A program made the position numbers and the translations under genes. 64,000 nucleotides of DNA, taken from positions 62,001 through 126,000 of the forward strand of contig CALVUF010000005.1 of the NCBI GenBank assembly GCA_944363525.1, written 5' to 3'. The notes beneath the pieces are model-generated. The model had not been told where the DNA came from. It saw only the letters and a list, made by a program, of their open reading frames with translations, and searched no databases. This document shows, one piece after another, positions 8,631 through 16,763 of this stretch (position 1 is its first letter; every line of letters begins with the position of its first letter). This DNA comes from an uncultured Bacilli bacterium. Its GTDB lineage: Bacteria > Bacillota_I > Bacilli_A > RFN20 > CAG-826.

Positions 8631-10211
8631 ATGAACAAAACTGCTTTCCTTTTACCGCTTATCGCCTTCTCCTTGGTCGCCTGCGGCCCGAAGGATAACT
8701 CGTCTTCTTCGAGCCAGCCGAGCGAGCAATCGACCCCGGAATCCACCCCGAGCGATTCTTCCTCCTCTTCATCCTCTAGCGAAGGCCCGGTCTATGGGGA
8801 TATCAGCATCCCCGAAAAGCCCTCCGCCAGCCAAAAAGCTGTTACCGCTTTGGCTTCGCTGAAAGGCAAGACCCATGCCGCCCATATCGAGATGAACACC
8901 GACGTTTACCGGACTTCCGCTTCGGAAGTCGGGATCCATCAAGGGCGGATCATCGATTTGGCCCATCAATACGGGGAGGTCAGGAGCTACCGCGAATCGC
9001 TAACCTATACATACTGGGACTATAAGCTCAACGTCGAGACCGGGGAGCAGGAGAAAGTCGAAACCACCGAATGGAGCTATTCCGACCCGACCGCCTATTA
9101 CTACCGCGACGCCGAAACCGGCTTAGCCACGGTCGAGAAGATCACCAATCAGAACACCGTCACCACCTCCTGGCTTTCCGAATACAGCGACGTCTTCGGC
9201 TCCTATATCCCTTATGCCTTCGACGCCTTGTTCCGGAATCCCTGGGATTACATTTCCGCGAGCGACTTAACCGAAGACGAGGACGGGATATTGCATTTAT
9301 CGGCCGATAAGTGCCAATTCATCGTCGATTGCTACGGCGGCACCTCGATCAACTACGTCGAGGACATCGTCTTAAGCCTCGGGGAAGACGGGGGCATCGA
9401 CGAGCTGAACTTCGTTATCCCCGATCTCGATGACGACGAGCGTTACGTCCGAACCAACACCTTCACCATCACCTATTACCGGGACATCGGGGACAACCCA
9501 ATCCCCCATCTAGCCCCCTTTACCAACGACAACCCGGATTTGGCCGCCGCCCTCAATTGCCTCGATGGGGTCAATTCCTATACCTATCTGAAGGAATTCT
9601 TCTCCGATCCGGAACGGCAGCAACGGACCACCTGGACCAAAGGCTACTTCATCCGGGACGACATCGCCTATTTCCGTCAACGGGCCGCCGAAGACGATTC
9701 GGACACCGCACCCTATCGGATGGGCGATGACTACGATTATCGCTGCATTTACGATGCGGAGAATAAGCTCTACCGGGTCCAGGATTGCGAGTTCTACACC
9801 TCGAGCTGGGAATGGGCGGTCGTCATGCTTTCCGGGACCACCCCCTATACCATCGATACCTTCGAGGAGATCGGGCCGAATTTCAACGCCTTGAACCCGG
9901 CGCTGTTCAAAAAGACCGGCGAGCTCACCTATGAAGCTGAGGAGCTGGTCCTCCCGACCCTCGGCGGCTATTTCGACAACGGGATGCAAGGGGTCCATTC
10001 CATGGCCCTCACCACCTCGACCAGCGAATGCAAGATCACCCTCACCGCCGATAAGAAGGCCATCTCGACCGTCGACACCGGCTTCTCCTTGCAAGGGAAG
10101 AAGTATTACATCCGCTTCACCCTCGATGACATCAACTCGGTCGTGAAGCAGAATTACTGGTCCGCGGAGGAAGGGTATCCCCCCCTTCCGGGATCGGGGG
10201 CCGAAGCCTAA
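8631..10211 (+). CDS. Lipoprotein with PWDYI motif, unknown function
   Basis: A 526-residue lipoprotein: signal with lipobox LVAC, mature start Cys-Gly-Pro-Lys, then a Ser/Pro/Thr linker of about 35 residues rich in poly-Ser. The body contains 'NPWDYISASDL' and 'NPDLAAALNCLDG', shared with the preceding gene product, so it is a lipid-anchored paralogue of that secreted protein. AGAAAGGAG precedes the ATG. It ends the operon, just before a strong terminator. No enzyme motif is visible. Confidence 0.87.
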   Translation: MNKTAFLLPLIAFSLVACGPKDNSSSSSQPSEQSTPESTPSDSSSSSSSSEGPVYGDISIPEKPSASQKAVTALASLKGKTHAAHIEMNTDVYRTSASEVGIHQGRIIDLAHQYGEVRSYRESLTYTYWDYKLNVETGEQEKVETTEWSYSDPTAYYYRDAETGLATVEKITNQNTVTTSWLSEYSDVFGSYIPYAFDALFRNPWDYISASDLTEDEDGILHLSADKCQFIVDCYGGTSINYVEDIVLSLGEDGGIDELNFVIPDLDDDERYVRTNTFTITYYRDIGDNPIPHLAPFTNDNPDLAAALNCLDGVNSYTYLKEFFSDPERQQRTTWTKGYFIRDDIAYFRQRAAEDDSDTAPYRMGDDYDYRCIYDAENKLYRVQDCEFYTSSWEWAVVMLSGTTPYTIDTFEEIGPNFNALNPALFKKTGELTYEAEELVLPTLGGYFDNGMQGVHSMALTTSTSECKITLTADKKAISTVDTGFSLQGKKYYIRFTLDDINSVVKQNYWSAEEGYPPLPGSGAEA

Positions 10212-10229
10212 TCGCTTCCATTCATAAGA

Positions 10230-10262
10230 AAAACGGAGATCCTAAGGTGGTCTCCGTTTTCT
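10230..10262. terminator. Bidirectional intrinsic terminator
   Basis: AAAACGGAGA and TCTCCGTTTT form a 10-bp stem with an 11-base loop, followed by T-rich sequence, between the convergent exported-protein operon and the nucleoside kinase gene. Confidence 0.85.
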
Positions 10263-10296
10263 TTATCTAGGGAGCCTAAGCGCTCGATAGAACGTT

Positions 10297-11946
10297 TTAT
10301 ACGTCGGCGTAGCAGGAGCCGCCGATGAACTCGCGCATGAGCGAGTTGCTCGGAACCCAGTCGTCGGGCATGTCGATGAAGAATTTCAGCATCCGCATCA
10401 GCCGCAAGGCGGTCGGGAAGCAGGGCGATTGCTCGTCGATTTGCTTAAGCAAGGGCATGGCGTACTTCCTCATGACCGGAAGTTCGTAACTAAGCATCGA
10501 GTTATAGACGTAATCCGATCCTTCCTGGGTATCGTAAATCCATTTGAATTCGCCCGCCCGGACGCTCGGCCACATTTCAATCGTCTCCTCGGCCGAGGCG
10601 TTGCGGAATTTATAATCCCGCACGATCCGGCGGATCAGCCGTAAGTCGGTTAAGGAGACGGGGTTATGGTCATCGAGGTTCATCTGGGCCTGGGGGGCGA
10701 TGAAGATTTTGAACTTGGCTGATTTGGGGATGTCATGGGTTAACCGGTCATTGAGGGCGTGGATCCCTTCGATGATGATCGGCTGCCCATGCTGGACTTT
10801 TAAGGTCCGGCCCGGGACTGATTTGCCGGACTGGAAATCAAAACGGGGCAAGGTCACCTCTTCCCCGGCGATGAGGTCGACCATGTTCTGGTTGAAAAGT
10901 GGGATATTGAGGGCCTCGATCGATTCGAGGTCGATGTTCCCGTCTTTGTCCTTGGGGATAAGATGCTTCTCTAAGTAATAATCATCGATTGAGATGCGGA
11001 TCGGCTTGATGCCGCGAGCCAATAGTTCAATCCGAAGTCGGTTGGCGAAGGTGGTTTTTCCGCTGGAGGAGGGGCCGGCGACGCAGATTAAAGAGACATC
11101 ATCGATCGAATCCTCGATAAGCTGGCCGAGCTCGCAAAGCATCCGGTTGTGACGGGCTTCGCATATATTGATGAATTCGACCGTCCCGTTTTGTTTGATT
11201 GAGTCGTTGATGCCGGCGACGGTGTCGCTGCCGACGATCTTCGACCAGTCATGGCTTTCTTTTAAAGTCCGTCCGAAAGTCGGGGCGTCTTGGAAAGGCG
11301 GGATCTCGCCCCCGGTTTCGGCCCGGGGATATTGGAGAAGGAAGCCCGGGGCATAAAGCCGGAGCTTGTATTTCTTGATATAGCCGGTCGAGGGGACCAT
11401 GTGGTTATACATGTAATCGTAGAAGCCATCGCATTCATAGAGGTGGACGGTCTTCTCTGGCCGGTAGGGCAATAGGCCTAATTTATCTTTATAGCCAAGT
11501 TTCTCATAGACCGGCTTGGCCTCATCGATCGGCAGGACCATCCGCTTCAAGGGATAGTCGGCGTTGATGATCTCCTCGATCTCGTGGCTGACTTTGAGCA
11601 GCATCGCCGTATTGGCGGTATAGCCCGGGGTCAAAAGATGGATCGAGACGCAGCGGGAGACGTTATAGGCGAAGCGGATCTTCAACTCCGGATAAGCCCG
11701 GTGGAAAGCCATCGCCACCACGTAACGGAGGGAGGCTTCATAGGTTTTGACCGCGTCGGAATCCTTGACGGTCAGCCATTCGATCTCGCAGTCGTAATTG
11801 ACCTCGTAGGTTAATTCTCTAACCCGGTTGTTGACTCTAGCGGCGACGATTTCGCGGTCGGGGTTTTGATCGCCGAGTATTTCCAATAGGCTGGTCTTTT
11901 TATTGAAGGCGAGGGTGTCTTTATTCGTCTTAACGGTGAATTGCAT
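10297..11946 (-). CDS. TGS-domain uridine kinase-like nucleoside kinase
   Basis: A 549-residue protein with three parts: an N-terminal TGS/ubiquitin-like part (about 1-60), a threonyl-tRNA-synthetase-type second additional domain (about 60-200), and a C-terminal P-loop kinase of the uridine kinase/phosphoribulokinase family. The P loop GPSSSGKTT is near residue 295, followed by 'ISIDDYY' and 'IIEGIHALND'. Full-length members of this architecture are common in Firmicutes and Bacteroidetes and are annotated as nucleoside kinases; the exact substrate is unproven. An AGGAG lies about 13 bases upstream of the start. A palindromic cre-like site is 49 bases upstream, so carbon control is possible. 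Cytosolic. Confidence 0.88.
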   Translation of the reverse strand: MQFTVKTNKDTLAFNKKTSLLEILGDQNPDREIVAARVNNRVRELTYEVNYDCEIEWLTVKDSDAVKTYEASLRYVVAMAFHRAYPELKIRFAYNVSRCVSIHLLTPGYTANTAMLLKVSHEIEEIINADYPLKRMVLPIDEAKPVYEKLGYKDKLGLLPYRPEKTVHLYECDGFYDYMYNHMVPSTGYIKKYKLRLYAPGFLLQYPRAETGGEIPPFQDAPTFGRTLKESHDWSKIVGSDTVAGINDSIKQNGTVEFINICEARHNRMLCELGQLIEDSIDDVSLICVAGPSSSGKTTFANRLRIELLARGIKPIRISIDDYYLEKHLIPKDKDGNIDLESIEALNIPLFNQNMVDLIAGEEVTLPRFDFQSGKSVPGRTLKVQHGQPIIIEGIHALNDRLTHDIPKSAKFKIFIAPQAQMNLDDHNPVSLTDLRLIRRIVRDYKFRNASAEETIEMWPSVRAGEFKWIYDTQEGSDYVYNSMLSYELPVMRKYAMPLLKQIDEQSPCFPTALRLMRMLKFFIDMPDDWVPSNSLMREFIGGSCYADV

Positions 11947-11994
11947 AGGTCGATGCGGGACTCCTGTTCGGTGACCCTAGCCCTTAATCGTACA

Positions 11995-12010
11995 ATGTAA
12001 GGGCTTACAT
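11995..12010. promoter_or_regulatory. cre-like palindrome upstream of the nucleoside kinase
   Basis: ATGTAAGGGCTTACAT is a perfect inverted repeat (7-base arms around GG). It matches the cre consensus except for G in place of the central conserved C. It lies 49 bases upstream of the minus-strand kinase start, within promoter distance. Confidence 0.5.
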
Positions 12011-12242
12011 ATCAAGATTTATCGGGTTTTCCGAATTTGCCTCATAATAGCCTAATAGATGGACGGGCAGGACATAGAGCTCCTATTTTTACAACATTTT
12101 TTGTTGAAAATGGGGTGAAGCCGCATCGTTTTTTTGTTTCCTGACTCGAGGCCTTTATCGACTGGCGAGTCTTCGGTTGCACGGAAAATCAGGAGAGTGC
12201 TCGGCGAAATTCTTCCGATGAATCCTTAAGTATCTTGTCACT

Positions 12243-12278
12243 CCGATTAAATGACGAACGCGTTCGCCATTTAATCGG
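12243..12278. repeat. 36-base palindrome
   Basis: Outer arms CCGATTAAATG/CATTTAATCGG and inner core CGAACGCGTTCG form an almost perfect palindrome, with a single A/C mismatch pair between them. There is no T tract, so it is not a normal terminator. It lies 50 bases before the isochorismatase-like gene and could be an operator or a cruciform-forming site. Confidence 0.8.
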
Positions 12279-12316
12279 AACTGGCTTCTCCGCTTGCTTT
12301 CTCCGAACCATCACCC

Positions 12317-12322
12317 CATAAT
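12317..12322 (+). promoter_or_regulatory. -10 hexamer for a leaderless start
   Basis: CATAAT lies 6 bases before the ATG at 12329 and no Shine-Dalgarno sequence is present. Transcription would begin at or next to the start codon. Confidence 0.55.
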
Positions 12323-12328
12323 TTTGCC

Positions 12329-12859
12329 ATGCAAACGAAAGCCATCGTGGTCATCGACATGCAAGTCGATTTCGTCAAAGGGGCTTTAGGCTTCCCGGGG
12401 GCGGTGGGGCTCGACGAGAAGATCGTCTCCCTTTTAAACCGCCTCGCTGGGTACGATATCTACTTCACTCTCGATACGCATCATTCCGATTATCTAGATA
12501 CCGAGGAGGGGGAGCGCCTCCCGATTCCCCATTGTCTTGAGGGAACCCCGGGCTATGAGCTTATGCCCCCGTTGCAGCCTTTTGCCAATAAGGGCAACAC
12601 CTTTAAGAAAGAAACCTTCGGGAGTCTCGATTTAGCCTTTAGATTAAAGGAAAAGGGCTACCAAGAAGTCCTTTTCTGCGGGATTGACTCCGCCATCTGC
12701 GTCTTTTCCAACGCCGTCTTAGCCAAAGCCGCCCTTCCTAATGCGAAGATCAAGGTTTTGCGCCGATATTGCGCTTCTTCCAATTCGGAAGCCGAGCAAA
12801 ATGCCTATAAATCATTGCAATACACACATATTGATGTCATTGAAGGAGAACCCGCATGA
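12329..12859 (+). CDS. Isochorismatase-family hydrolase (nicotinamidase-like)
   Basis: A 176-residue cysteine hydrolase. The triad expected for nicotinamidase/isochorismatase enzymes is present: Asp in 'VIDMQVDF' (residue 10), Lys in 'TFKKETFGS', and Cys in 'GIDSAICV' (about residue 125), with metal-binding-like Asp/His in 'DTHHSDY'. Nicotinamide to nicotinate is a plausible reaction because a nicotinate phosphoribosyltransferase is encoded at 57395-58498, which would complete a salvage route, but other amides are possible. The start has no Shine-Dalgarno and a -10 box 6 bases upstream. It overlaps the phosphofructokinase gene by 4 bases. Confidence 0.85.
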   Translation: MQTKAIVVIDMQVDFVKGALGFPGAVGLDEKIVSLLNRLAGYDIYFTLDTHHSDYLDTEEGERLPIPHCLEGTPGYELMPPLQPFANKGNTFKKETFGSLDLAFRLKEKGYQEVLFCGIDSAICVFSNAVLAKAALPNAKIKVLRRYCASSNSEAEQNAYKSLQYTHIDVIEGEPA

Positions 12860-14046
12860 AAAACCTCGTCTATCTGCAGTCCGGCGGCCCGACCGCCGTC
12901 ATCAACTCCTCTCTCTATGGGGCCATTAAGGAAGCGAAGGCCCAGGGCATCCCCCATATCTATGGGTCGCGGAACGGGGTGGAAGGGTTATTGAACGATG
13001 ACCTCTTCGATATCAACAAGGAAGATGACGAGCAGATCGAATTGCTTTTGCAAACCCCGGGGGCCATCCTCGGCTCGACCCGTTATAAGCTCCCCTCGGA
13101 TTTAGATGACGAACGGTATAGCAAGATCGTCGAGACGATTGAAACCAACGACATCGGCTTAGTTCTGGTCAACGGGGGCAACGACTCGATGGATACCTGC
13201 GCCAAGCTCTCGCGCCTCTTCGCCAAGAAAGGGCTTAACGTCAAAGTCATCGGGGTCCCGAAGACCGTCGATAACGACCTTTCGGCCACCGACCATTGCA
13301 TCGGCTATGGCTCGGCCGCCAAATATGTCATCAACACCGTCAAATCGGTCTGTGTCGACGCCGCCTGCTATAAAAAAGGCAAGGTATTCGTGGTCGAGAT
13401 CATGGGTCGGAACGCCGGCTGGCTGACCGCTTCGGTTGATCTATTGCCCGCGCCTTACCGTCCCGATTTGATTTATCTCCCCGAGGATGCCTTCGACCTT
13501 GAATCCTTCTATTCCGAGGTTAAGGCTATCCACGAGAAGAAGGGCCACTGCGTCGTCGGCATCAGCGAAGGCATCATCTTCCCCCGCGACACCAGTGCCG
13601 CCCGGGTCGATGCTTTCGGCCATATCCAACTCGGTGGGGCGGCCGATGATTTAACTAGGTTAGTCGAGAAGAACCTCGGCCTCCCGACCCGTTCGATCGA
13701 ACTCTCCTTACCCCAACGGGCCGATCCGATTCTTATTAGCAAAGTCGACCGCGACGAGGCCATCGAATGTGGGCGCCTAGCCGTCAAGGCCGGATTATCC
13801 GGCCAGACCGGCTGCATGGTCGCCCTCCATCGGGTGTCCTCCTCTCCTTATAAGGTCGAATATGAGCTTAAGCCGGTCGAGGGGATCGCCAACGTCGAGA
13901 AGAAGATCCCGAGCGATTTCCTCGATTCGGTCTACCACCTGACCCCGGCCTTTAGGGAATACCTTTATCCTCTGATCCAAGGCGAGGTCGACATCAAATT
14001 CGTAGACGGCATCTACGCGGTGGCGAAATTCCGATACACCCGTTAA
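12856..14046 (+). CDS. Phosphofructokinase, probably pyrophosphate-dependent
   Basis: A 396-residue PfkA-superfamily enzyme converting fructose 6-phosphate to fructose 1,6-bisphosphate. The N terminus has the 'SGGPTAVINSS' nucleotide loop. The phosphoryl-donor site reads GGNDSMDT (about residue 107), where ATP enzymes have GGDGS, and is followed by PKTVDND (about 135) rather than PGTIDND; this combination is typical of PPi-dependent or related non-ATP enzymes. 'MGRNAGWL' is the substrate loop. GAAGGAG precedes the start, which overlaps the upstream gene (ATGA). Donor choice is an inference from these motifs. Confidence 0.88.
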   Translation: MKNLVYLQSGGPTAVINSSLYGAIKEAKAQGIPHIYGSRNGVEGLLNDDLFDINKEDDEQIELLLQTPGAILGSTRYKLPSDLDDERYSKIVETIETNDIGLVLVNGGNDSMDTCAKLSRLFAKKGLNVKVIGVPKTVDNDLSATDHCIGYGSAAKYVINTVKSVCVDAACYKKGKVFVVEIMGRNAGWLTASVDLLPAPYRPDLIYLPEDAFDLESFYSEVKAIHEKKGHCVVGISEGIIFPRDTSAARVDAFGHIQLGGAADDLTRLVEKNLGLPTRSIELSLPQRADPILISKVDRDEAIECGRLAVKAGLSGQTGCMVALHRVSSSPYKVEYELKPVEGIANVEKKIPSDFLDSVYHLTPAFREYLYPLIQGEVDIKFVDGIYAVAKFRYTR

Positions 14047-14084
14047 ATATTTTTGCCTCTTTGTTCCCATTCCCCTTTAGGGGA

Positions 14085-14113
14085 TTGCAAATATTCGTTA
14101 AGGCGTTTACCAT
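14085..14113 (+). promoter_or_regulatory. Putative sigma-A promoter of the ATP synthase operon
   Basis: TTGCAA (14085-14090) and TACCAT (14108-14113) are separated by 17 bases, 27 bases before the first gene of the operon. Both boxes deviate by two positions from consensus. Confidence 0.45.
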
Positions 14114-14139
14114 TTAGCGGTCTCCTTTAGGAAGCGCGT

Positions 14140-14568
14140 ATGAAGAAGTTCGTCGATTGGCCGGAAACCCATAAGATCATCCTCGCCCTGCTAGTCTGCT
14201 TTCTGCTCGGATTTCTGACTTTCCTATTCGGTTTCTTCACCGGTAATCCGGGCTATCCTTTGGGCTGGCTGCTCGGTGGGGCGGTCGGGACTTTCACCTA
14301 TTGGTCGATCGTCTATACCTCGAAATCGGTCCTTGACCCCAACGGGGCCAAAGGGGGAAGGATGGCTTTGACCGTCTTATTCATGCTGCTGCGTTTTATT
14401 CTATTGGTCGCGGCCGTCGTCGGGGCGGCCCTCGTCACCTATACTTTTAAGTCTCATTGGCTCAACGTCTGGACCACGGTGGGAGGCTATCTCCCGATGC
14501 CGGTTATCTGCATTATCGCCGGGTTCATCAACAAGAAGGGGTCGAAGCGGGAGGAAAGCCATGAATAA
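14140..14568 (+). CDS. Small membrane protein at head of ATP synthase operon (AtpI-like position)
   Basis: A 142-residue protein with four predicted membrane segments (about 14-34, 42-60, 74-100 and 112-132) and a charged C-terminal tail. By size, topology and position immediately before subunit a it is in the place of AtpI, the assembly factor of the c ring and Mg uptake in other bacteria; sequence identity to AtpI is not obvious to me. AGGAAG precedes the start. It overlaps the subunit a gene by 8 bases. Confidence 0.75.
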   Translation: MKKFVDWPETHKIILALLVCFLLGFLTFLFGFFTGNPGYPLGWLLGGAVGTFTYWSIVYTSKSVLDPNGAKGGRMALTVLFMLLRFILLVAAVVGAALVTYTFKSHWLNVWTTVGGYLPMPVICIIAGFINKKGSKREESHE

Positions 14569-15352
14569 GTCGCCGATTGACAACATGATCGAGCATTTCC
14601 TCGACCTCGATATTTCCGGCCCGATCATTTCCTCTTTGGCCGTCATGACCATCGTTTTGATCCTCGCCATTATCGTTGGGGTCAAAGCGAGAAGAGCCGA
14701 CTATAAGCAAGCCCCGAGAGGGATATTGCTTTTAGCCGAAATGGGGGTTGGCTACGTCGATGAGTGGACCGTCTCGATGATGGGCCACAAAAACGTCGGA
14801 AGATGGCCGGGTTATTTCTGCGGCCTTTGGATTTACCTCTTCCTCGCCTTTAACTGGTCCTTGACCGGCTTCCCCTCGATCGTGGATTACCTAGTCGTCC
14901 CGTTCTCGCTGTCGCTAGTCATGTTCATCCTGATCCAAGCGACAGCCATCCGTTATTCTCACTGGGGCTATTTCCATCGCTATATCGAGCCGCTTAAGAT
15001 CTGGCTCCCGATCAATTTGGTCACCATGTGGACCCCGATCATCTCCACTTGCCTCCGTATGTTCGGCAATTGCTTGTCGGGCTCGGTCATCATCGGCATC
15101 GTCTCTTGGTGCTTGAAGAGCTTATCCTATGCCTTGTTTGGCGCTATGGGCCCCTGGGGTCAGATATTTATCGCCCCCTTCGCCATCGGGGTCCTCAATC
15201 TTTACTTCAGCTTATTCTCCGGGTTTGTCCAAACCTTGGTTTTCGCTTCCCTTAACGCCGTCTGGATTGGGGCTGAGATGCCCGAGGAGGACGACTTGAT
15301 GGGGATCGAGGGGCAAATCACCCGCGGGGATAAGGAAGCAGTTGCCCAATAG
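14561..15352 (+). CDS. atpB: ATP synthase Fo subunit a
   Basis: A 263-residue multi-spanning membrane protein. The conserved helix carrying the essential Arg reads 'TCLRMFGNCLSG' (Arg about residue 166; usual form SLRLFGN), and the last helices contain 'NLYFSLFSGFVQTLVFASLNAVWIG', matching the subunit a C terminus with its conserved Gln. It forms the ion half-channels that face the c ring. Length and order within the operon are normal. Confidence 0.93.
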   Translation: MNKSPIDNMIEHFLDLDISGPIISSLAVMTIVLILAIIVGVKARRADYKQAPRGILLLAEMGVGYVDEWTVSMMGHKNVGRWPGYFCGLWIYLFLAFNWSLTGFPSIVDYLVVPFSLSLVMFILIQATAIRYSHWGYFHRYIEPLKIWLPINLVTMWTPIISTCLRMFGNCLSGSVIIGIVSWCLKSLSYALFGAMGPWGQIFIAPFAIGVLNLYFSLFSGFVQTLVFASLNAVWIGAEMPEEDDLMGIEGQITRGDKEAVAQ

Positions 15353-15364
15353 GAGGTTATTACC

Positions 15365-15646
15365 ATGGGTTTTCTCACTAATGTGGTCCTACCGGCCCTT
15401 GAAGCCGTCGACCAGATGGGGCTTGTCGCCATCGGCGCTGGCCTCTGCGCCTGCACCGGCACCTTCTCGGCCGTCGGCGAAGCGCTGATCTGCTCGCACG
15501 CCATCGACGGGATCGCCCGGAATCCGGAGATGTATGGCAAGCTCCGCTCGACGATGATCCTCGCCGTCGCCCTTGACGAATCGACCGGCATTTACGCCCT
15601 CATCGTCGCCATCCTCATCATCTTCGCCTTGCCGAGCATGTTCTAA
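15365..15646 (+). CDS. atpE: ATP synthase Fo subunit c, two-carboxylate Na+-type motif
   Basis: A 93-residue hairpin of two membrane helices joined by the loop 'GIARNPE' (R52-N53-P54). Helix 2 has the ion site L70-D71-E72-S73-T74 followed by 'GIYALIVAILI', like Na+-coupled c subunits (E-S-T-G-I-Y). Helix 1 has Glu39, exactly 33 residues before Glu72, the same spacing as Gln32/Glu65 of Ilyobacter and Glu32/Glu65 of Fusobacterium nucleatum. The rotor therefore looks like the two-carboxylate Na+ type, with an extra Asp71. A strong AGGAGGT ribosome site fits the high copy number of c. Confidence 0.94.
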   Translation: MGFLTNVVLPALEAVDQMGLVAIGAGLCACTGTFSAVGEALICSHAIDGIARNPEMYGKLRSTMILAVALDESTGIYALIVAILIIFALPSMF

Positions 15647-15656
15647 AGGGGAAATG

Positions 15657-16229
15657 ATGGATAGGCTCTATCTATTCCTCATCACTTTAAGCGACTCCGG
15701 CCCCGATGATCGGCCCTTTGATGGGGATGACTTCACCAGCAAGATCTTCCCGAACGGGATCATCGATTTCGTCGTCCAGCTTTTGGGCTTCGTGGTCTTA
15801 TTGGTTTTGGTCTACTTCATCGCCTATAAGCCGGTCCATAAGCTTTTGATCAGGCGGAAAGAGTACATCGAAGGCAATATCAAGGAGTCGGAGAGCAAAC
15901 TCGCCGAAGCCAAGGAAGCGGCCCTCCATAAAGACGAATTGATCAAGGAAGGGCAAGCGGAGGCGGCCAAGATCGTCGAGGAGGCGCGAAAGCAAGCCCA
16001 AAGCGAAACCGCCGCTAGCATTGCCCAAGCCGAAGAAGCCATCGCCAAAAAGAAGCAGGCGGCCGATGAAGACATCGCCTTGCAGATGGAGAAGGCCAAG
16101 AAACAATTAAAAGGCGAAGTGGTCGACATGGCCCTTTCGGCCTCGAGCGCTTTGCTTTCCCGGGAAGTCGATGGCGAAGACGAGCGGAAGCTACTCAATG
16201 ACTTCTTAGCTAAATTGGAGGAGAAGTGA
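15657..16229 (+). CDS. atpF: ATP synthase Fo subunit b
   Basis: Start chosen at 15657 (Met-Asp-Arg-Leu), which sits 5 bases after AAAGGGG; ATG at 15654 is an alternative, and the longer open frame before it overlaps subunit c. The 190-residue protein has one membrane helix (about 38-58, 'FVVQLLGFVVLLVLVYFIAY'), then a long charged, Ala/Lys/Glu-rich helix that forms the peripheral stalk. The extended N terminus with acidic residues before the helix is longer than in most b subunits. Overlaps the delta gene by one base. Confidence 0.92.
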   Translation: MDRLYLFLITLSDSGPDDRPFDGDDFTSKIFPNGIIDFVVQLLGFVVLLVLVYFIAYKPVHKLLIRRKEYIEGNIKESESKLAEAKEAALHKDELIKEGQAEAAKIVEEARKQAQSETAASIAQAEEAIAKKKQAADEDIALQMEKAKKQLKGEVVDMALSASSALLSREVDGEDERKLLNDFLAKLEEK

Positions 16230-16762
16230 TGGATAAGCGCGGCCTCGCTTATGGAAAAGCCCTCTATTCCTGTGTTCAGGAATCGGAGCTTTCCTCGTAT
16301 GCCGAATTTAGCGAAGCCTTGTTGCGCTTATTGAAAAAGACCCCGGAGGCTATGGATTTCCTTTCCTCCCCTAAGGTCGATAAGGAGGAGAAGAAAAAGG
16401 TTTTAGGCGAACTGACCAAAACCGTTAATCTCCCGATCTTGACCGACTTCCTCTTCGTCATGGCCGACCATAGCGATTTAAAGGAACTCATCGATTCCTT
16501 GGATTCCTTCCTTTCTTTGGCCTATAAGGCCTTGGGCATTTGCCAAGGGACCGTCTATTCATCTAGGGCGATGAAGGAAGATGATATCGCTAAGCTGTCT
16601 CAAGCCTTAGAGAAGAAACTCGGGGGGGCGGTCCGGCTTCATAACAAGGTCGATTCCTCGTTGCTCGGGGGCTATAAGGTCGCCCTCGGGGAAAAGACTT
16701 ATGACTACACCTTAAAATCCCAGCTCAACGCTTTGCGGACCCGACTCAAAGGAGGCCAATAG
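16229..16762 (+). CDS. atpH: ATP synthase F1 subunit delta
   Basis: ATG at 16229 is preferred over GTG at 16226 because it follows GGAGGAG with good spacing and overlaps the b stop codon. The 177-residue protein has the helical N-terminal domain and the C-terminal signature region '[25 protein letters not shown]' typical of delta/OSCP (usual 'vdpsllGG'). It links the peripheral stalk to the F1 head. Confidence 0.92.
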   Translation: MDKRGLAYGKALYSCVQESELSSYAEFSEALLRLLKKTPEAMDFLSSPKVDKEEKKKVLGELTKTVNLPILTDFLFVMADHSDLKELIDSLDSFLSLAYKALGICQGTVYSSRAMKEDDIAKLSQALEKKLGGAVRLHNKVDSSLLGGYKVALGEKTYDYTLKSQLNALRTRLKGGQ

Positions 16763-16763
16763 C

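Larger units (their letters stand above)
11947..12328. other. 382-base intergenic region with palindromes
   Basis: No gene is visible here. It holds a cre-like palindrome (11995-12010), a CAACA/TGTTG hairpin with T-rich loop (12092-12106), a GACTCG/CGAGTC repeat (12143-12171), a 36-base palindrome (12243-12278) and a -10 hexamer immediately before the next gene. It separates two divergent transcription units. Confidence 0.7.
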
